Made by a program: the position numbers and the translations under genes | The notes under the pieces: model-generated | Database searches by the model: none | Seen by the model: the letters and a program-made list of their open reading frames with translations, nothing else | What the model was told of the DNA's origin: nothing | Shown: one piece after another, positions 62,881 through 64,000 of the stretch | How positions within the stretch are numbered: the first letter of the stretch is position 1 | Layout: every line of letters starts with the position of its first letter | Assembly: GCF_030813055.1 (NCBI RefSeq) | Contig: NZ_JAUSTW010000001.1 | Location: 124,001 to 188,000, forward strand | Source: Neobacillus ginsengisoli | Lineage (GTDB): Bacteria; Bacillota; Bacilli; Bacillales_B; DSM-18226 | Direction: 5' to 3' | Length of the DNA: 64,000 nt

Positions 62881-63414
62881 ATGGAAGAACGTTCATTTGC
62901 TCGGTATATAAAATGGATAGAGAACGGAGCAGGAATAGTAACCCTTCATGCAACAGCCAAAGGATCAAAAGAGGAAAAAAAGAGATTTGTGGAATTGGCT
63001 TGTGCTAAAGAAATAGATGTTGATTATAGAGGTATCCTATTTGAATTAAGTGATAAAGAGGAACAAGTTAGTTTATATAAACTGCTTCTTGGAACAAAAG
63101 AAGAACAAAAAGACATGAAAGAAAAAATCCAATATGAAATAGATGAAAAGAATGCGAAGGCGGAAAAAGAATACAAGGAACAAATTCAGAAAGAGATCTT
63201 TTATAATATTTCTGAAGGTAATGGACCAAATGGGTCACATTATTATGTAAGTATCGGAAAAGCTGAAAATCTTGGACAGATGATAGGTATAGGAGACAGT
63301 TACCAAATAGTTCCCAAAGGTAGAGATAGTACGTTTTTTAATACCCTAGAGGAAGCAAAACATTATATAAAAGAAATGAAAACAACAAAATATCCATCAT
63401 TAAAAAAATGGTAA
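62881..63414 (+). CDS. Unknown 177-residue soluble protein
   Basis: A strong ribosome site (AAAGGAGGAACACC) precedes the ATG. No signal peptide or membrane segment. A middle charged helix, probably coiled coil (about residues 75-108, KEEQKDMKEKIQYEIDEKNA), links an N-terminal domain (RYIKWIENGAGIVTLHA) and a C-terminal strand-helix part (GSHYYVSIGKAENLGQMIGI, TFFNTLEEAKHYIKEMK). I do not recognise the family. The gene lies in the non-conserved DNA after broken gerE and converges with the GIY-YIG gene; phage or mobile-element origin is likely from context only. Confidence 0.7.
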   Translation: MEERSFARYIKWIENGAGIVTLHATAKGSKEEKKRFVELACAKEIDVDYRGILFELSDKEEQVSLYKLLLGTKEEQKDMKEKIQYEIDEKNAKAEKEYKEQIQKEIFYNISEGNGPNGSHYYVSIGKAENLGQMIGIGDSYQIVPKGRDSTFFNTLEEAKHYIKEMKTTKYPSLKKW

Positions 63415-63437
63415 AGGGAATTTCCCTTTACCATTTT
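63405..63437. terminator. Palindromic bidirectional terminator
   Basis: Perfect 16-bp arms, AAAATGGTAAAGGGAA (63405-63420) and its complement (63422-63437), around one T. It contains the stop of the 177-residue gene and ends just before the convergent GIY-YIG gene. Confidence 0.8.
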
Positions 63438-63441
63438 GTGT

Positions 63442-63765
63442 TTATGACCTTAGTAGAATTTCGGGAGGTACATTCTTGGTGTTAAAGGAGTATTCATAAC
63501 TCTTCAGGGCAAAAATCAGTCGTCTCTCCAGCTCCAGTATTTCAGTCTTTTCCCAGTTTGGCGTCTCCACAAGCTGTACGAACTCCAATTCGTTCCCTTT
63601 GTTAAATGCCTTCTGTAACCCTTCTGAGATGTGTTTGTGATTCTTCAAATGATGAATGTGATTCAAGACCCTCAAATAGCATGAACTTGAACTTGCACCA
63701 ACATAATACTTTCGTTCATCACGGTCGCAAATCATATAAATGCCAGGTTTATCTGAAATCATCAA
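63442..63765 (-). CDS. GIY-YIG nuclease-domain protein
   Basis: 107 residues, one domain. GIY at residues 8-10 and YYVG at 20-23 form the core strands, with Arg32 (SCYLRVLNHIHHL) and a candidate catalytic Glu near residue 80 (ILELERRLI). The family holds homing endonucleases, UvrC-like and repair nucleases; small single-domain forms are common in phages and mobile DNA. All core residues appear present, so activity is plausible; there is no added DNA-binding domain. Ribosome site on the minus strand is AGGAGG about 9 bases before the ATG. Confidence 0.8.
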   Translation of the reverse strand: MMISDKPGIYMICDRDERKYYVGASSSSCYLRVLNHIHHLKNHKHISEGLQKAFNKGNELEFVQLVETPNWEKTEILELERRLIFALKSYEYSFNTKNVPPEILLRS

Positions 63766-63932
63766 ATGCTTGTATCATCCTCCTGTCGGTATACTTCCCA
63801 TCAATTAAGAAAATATACCTAATTTTGTAAATTAATTTCTAAAAAAAATGTTAATTTTTAAATTTACTATTTGGACAGCCGATTTTTGATGATAGACTAC
63901 CAGTGAAAATAAATATCAAGGGAGTAAAAAAC

Positions 63933-64000
63933 ATGAAAAGTAAAGTATTTGAAAATGATGAGGAAATGTTTATAGAGGAAGAGGAGTTTTTTGGGGGAGA
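63933..64000 (+). CDS. Start of an acidic ORF cut by the window end
   Basis: ATG 63933 follows AAGGGAGT with good spacing. The first 22 residues are strongly acidic (MKSKVFENDEEMFIEEEE, then FFGG). The frame is open at the window end. It begins a new unit after a ~165-bp AT-rich gap. Too little is present to name a function. Confidence 0.4.
   Translation, partial: MKSKVFENDEEMFIEEEEFFGG

Overview
The window is chromosomal DNA of a low-GC, endospore-forming Bacillaceae bacterium. Gene content and order follow the Bacillus subtilis dnaE-to-gerE segment almost step for step, the proteins are Bacillus-like but not those of B. subtilis itself, and sporulation genes are present (sspI, ytvI, ytaF, ytxC, gerE). 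A Neobacillus/Cytobacillus/Bacillus sensu lato placement fits, but the sequence alone does not fix the genus.

Layout. 1-5.7 kb: 3' end of dnaE, NADP-malic enzyme ytsJ, a FadR-type GntR regulator and accD-accA. 5.9-8.7 kb: pfkA-pyk. 8.8-11.1 kb: membrane proteins (FxsA, YtvI, DUF441). 11.4-15.5 kb: TCA genes citZ-icd-mdh and a MaoC-like protein. 15.7-17.8 kb: phoP-phoR. 18-29.4 kb: polA, mutM, ytaF, coaE, gapB, speD, nrdR, dnaB, dnaI, ytxC. 29.4-33.4 kb: T-box-thrS and L20-leader-infC-rpmI-rplT. 33.4-37.1 kb: ysdA, ysdB, dUTPase, ysdC, sspI, rRNA methyltransferase. 37.1-41 kb: T-box-pheS-pheT. 41.5-48.1 kb: rnhC, zapA, cvpA, polX, mutS2, yshE and a 27-residue membrane peptide. 48.2-53.4 kb: fatty-acid degradation and electron-transfer genes lcfA-fadR-fadB-etfB-etfA. 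53.6-57.4 kb: trxA, uvrC, lysine riboswitch-lysC. 57.5-61.7 kb: yslB and sdhCAB.

The conserved order breaks inside gerE at about 62.4 kb. A normal sigma-K-type promoter and the first 51 codons are present, then an in-frame stop, and the DNA that follows is unlike the expected gerM/rph region: small ORFs, an unknown 177-residue protein, a GIY-YIG domain protein and the start of an acidic ORF. The simplest reading is an insertion or an excisable intervening element in gerE, comparable in principle to skin in sigK; its other end is outside the window.

Regulation visible in the DNA links several blocks: matching FadR-type GntR operators before ytsJ and accD; a cre-like site after the citZ promoter; a CcpN-consensus site at gapB; four PhoP-type repeats spaced by 11 bp downstream of phoR; a sigma-W promoter at ysdB; a FadR box at fadR; two T-boxes, an L20 leader and a lysine riboswitch. 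The speD leader is a candidate undescribed cis-regulatory RNA with a perfect anti-Shine-Dalgarno segment. Two intergenic arrays of five ~13-bp units with a 20-21 bp period, and a ~145-bp interspersed repeat after sdhB, are repeat elements not explained by genes.
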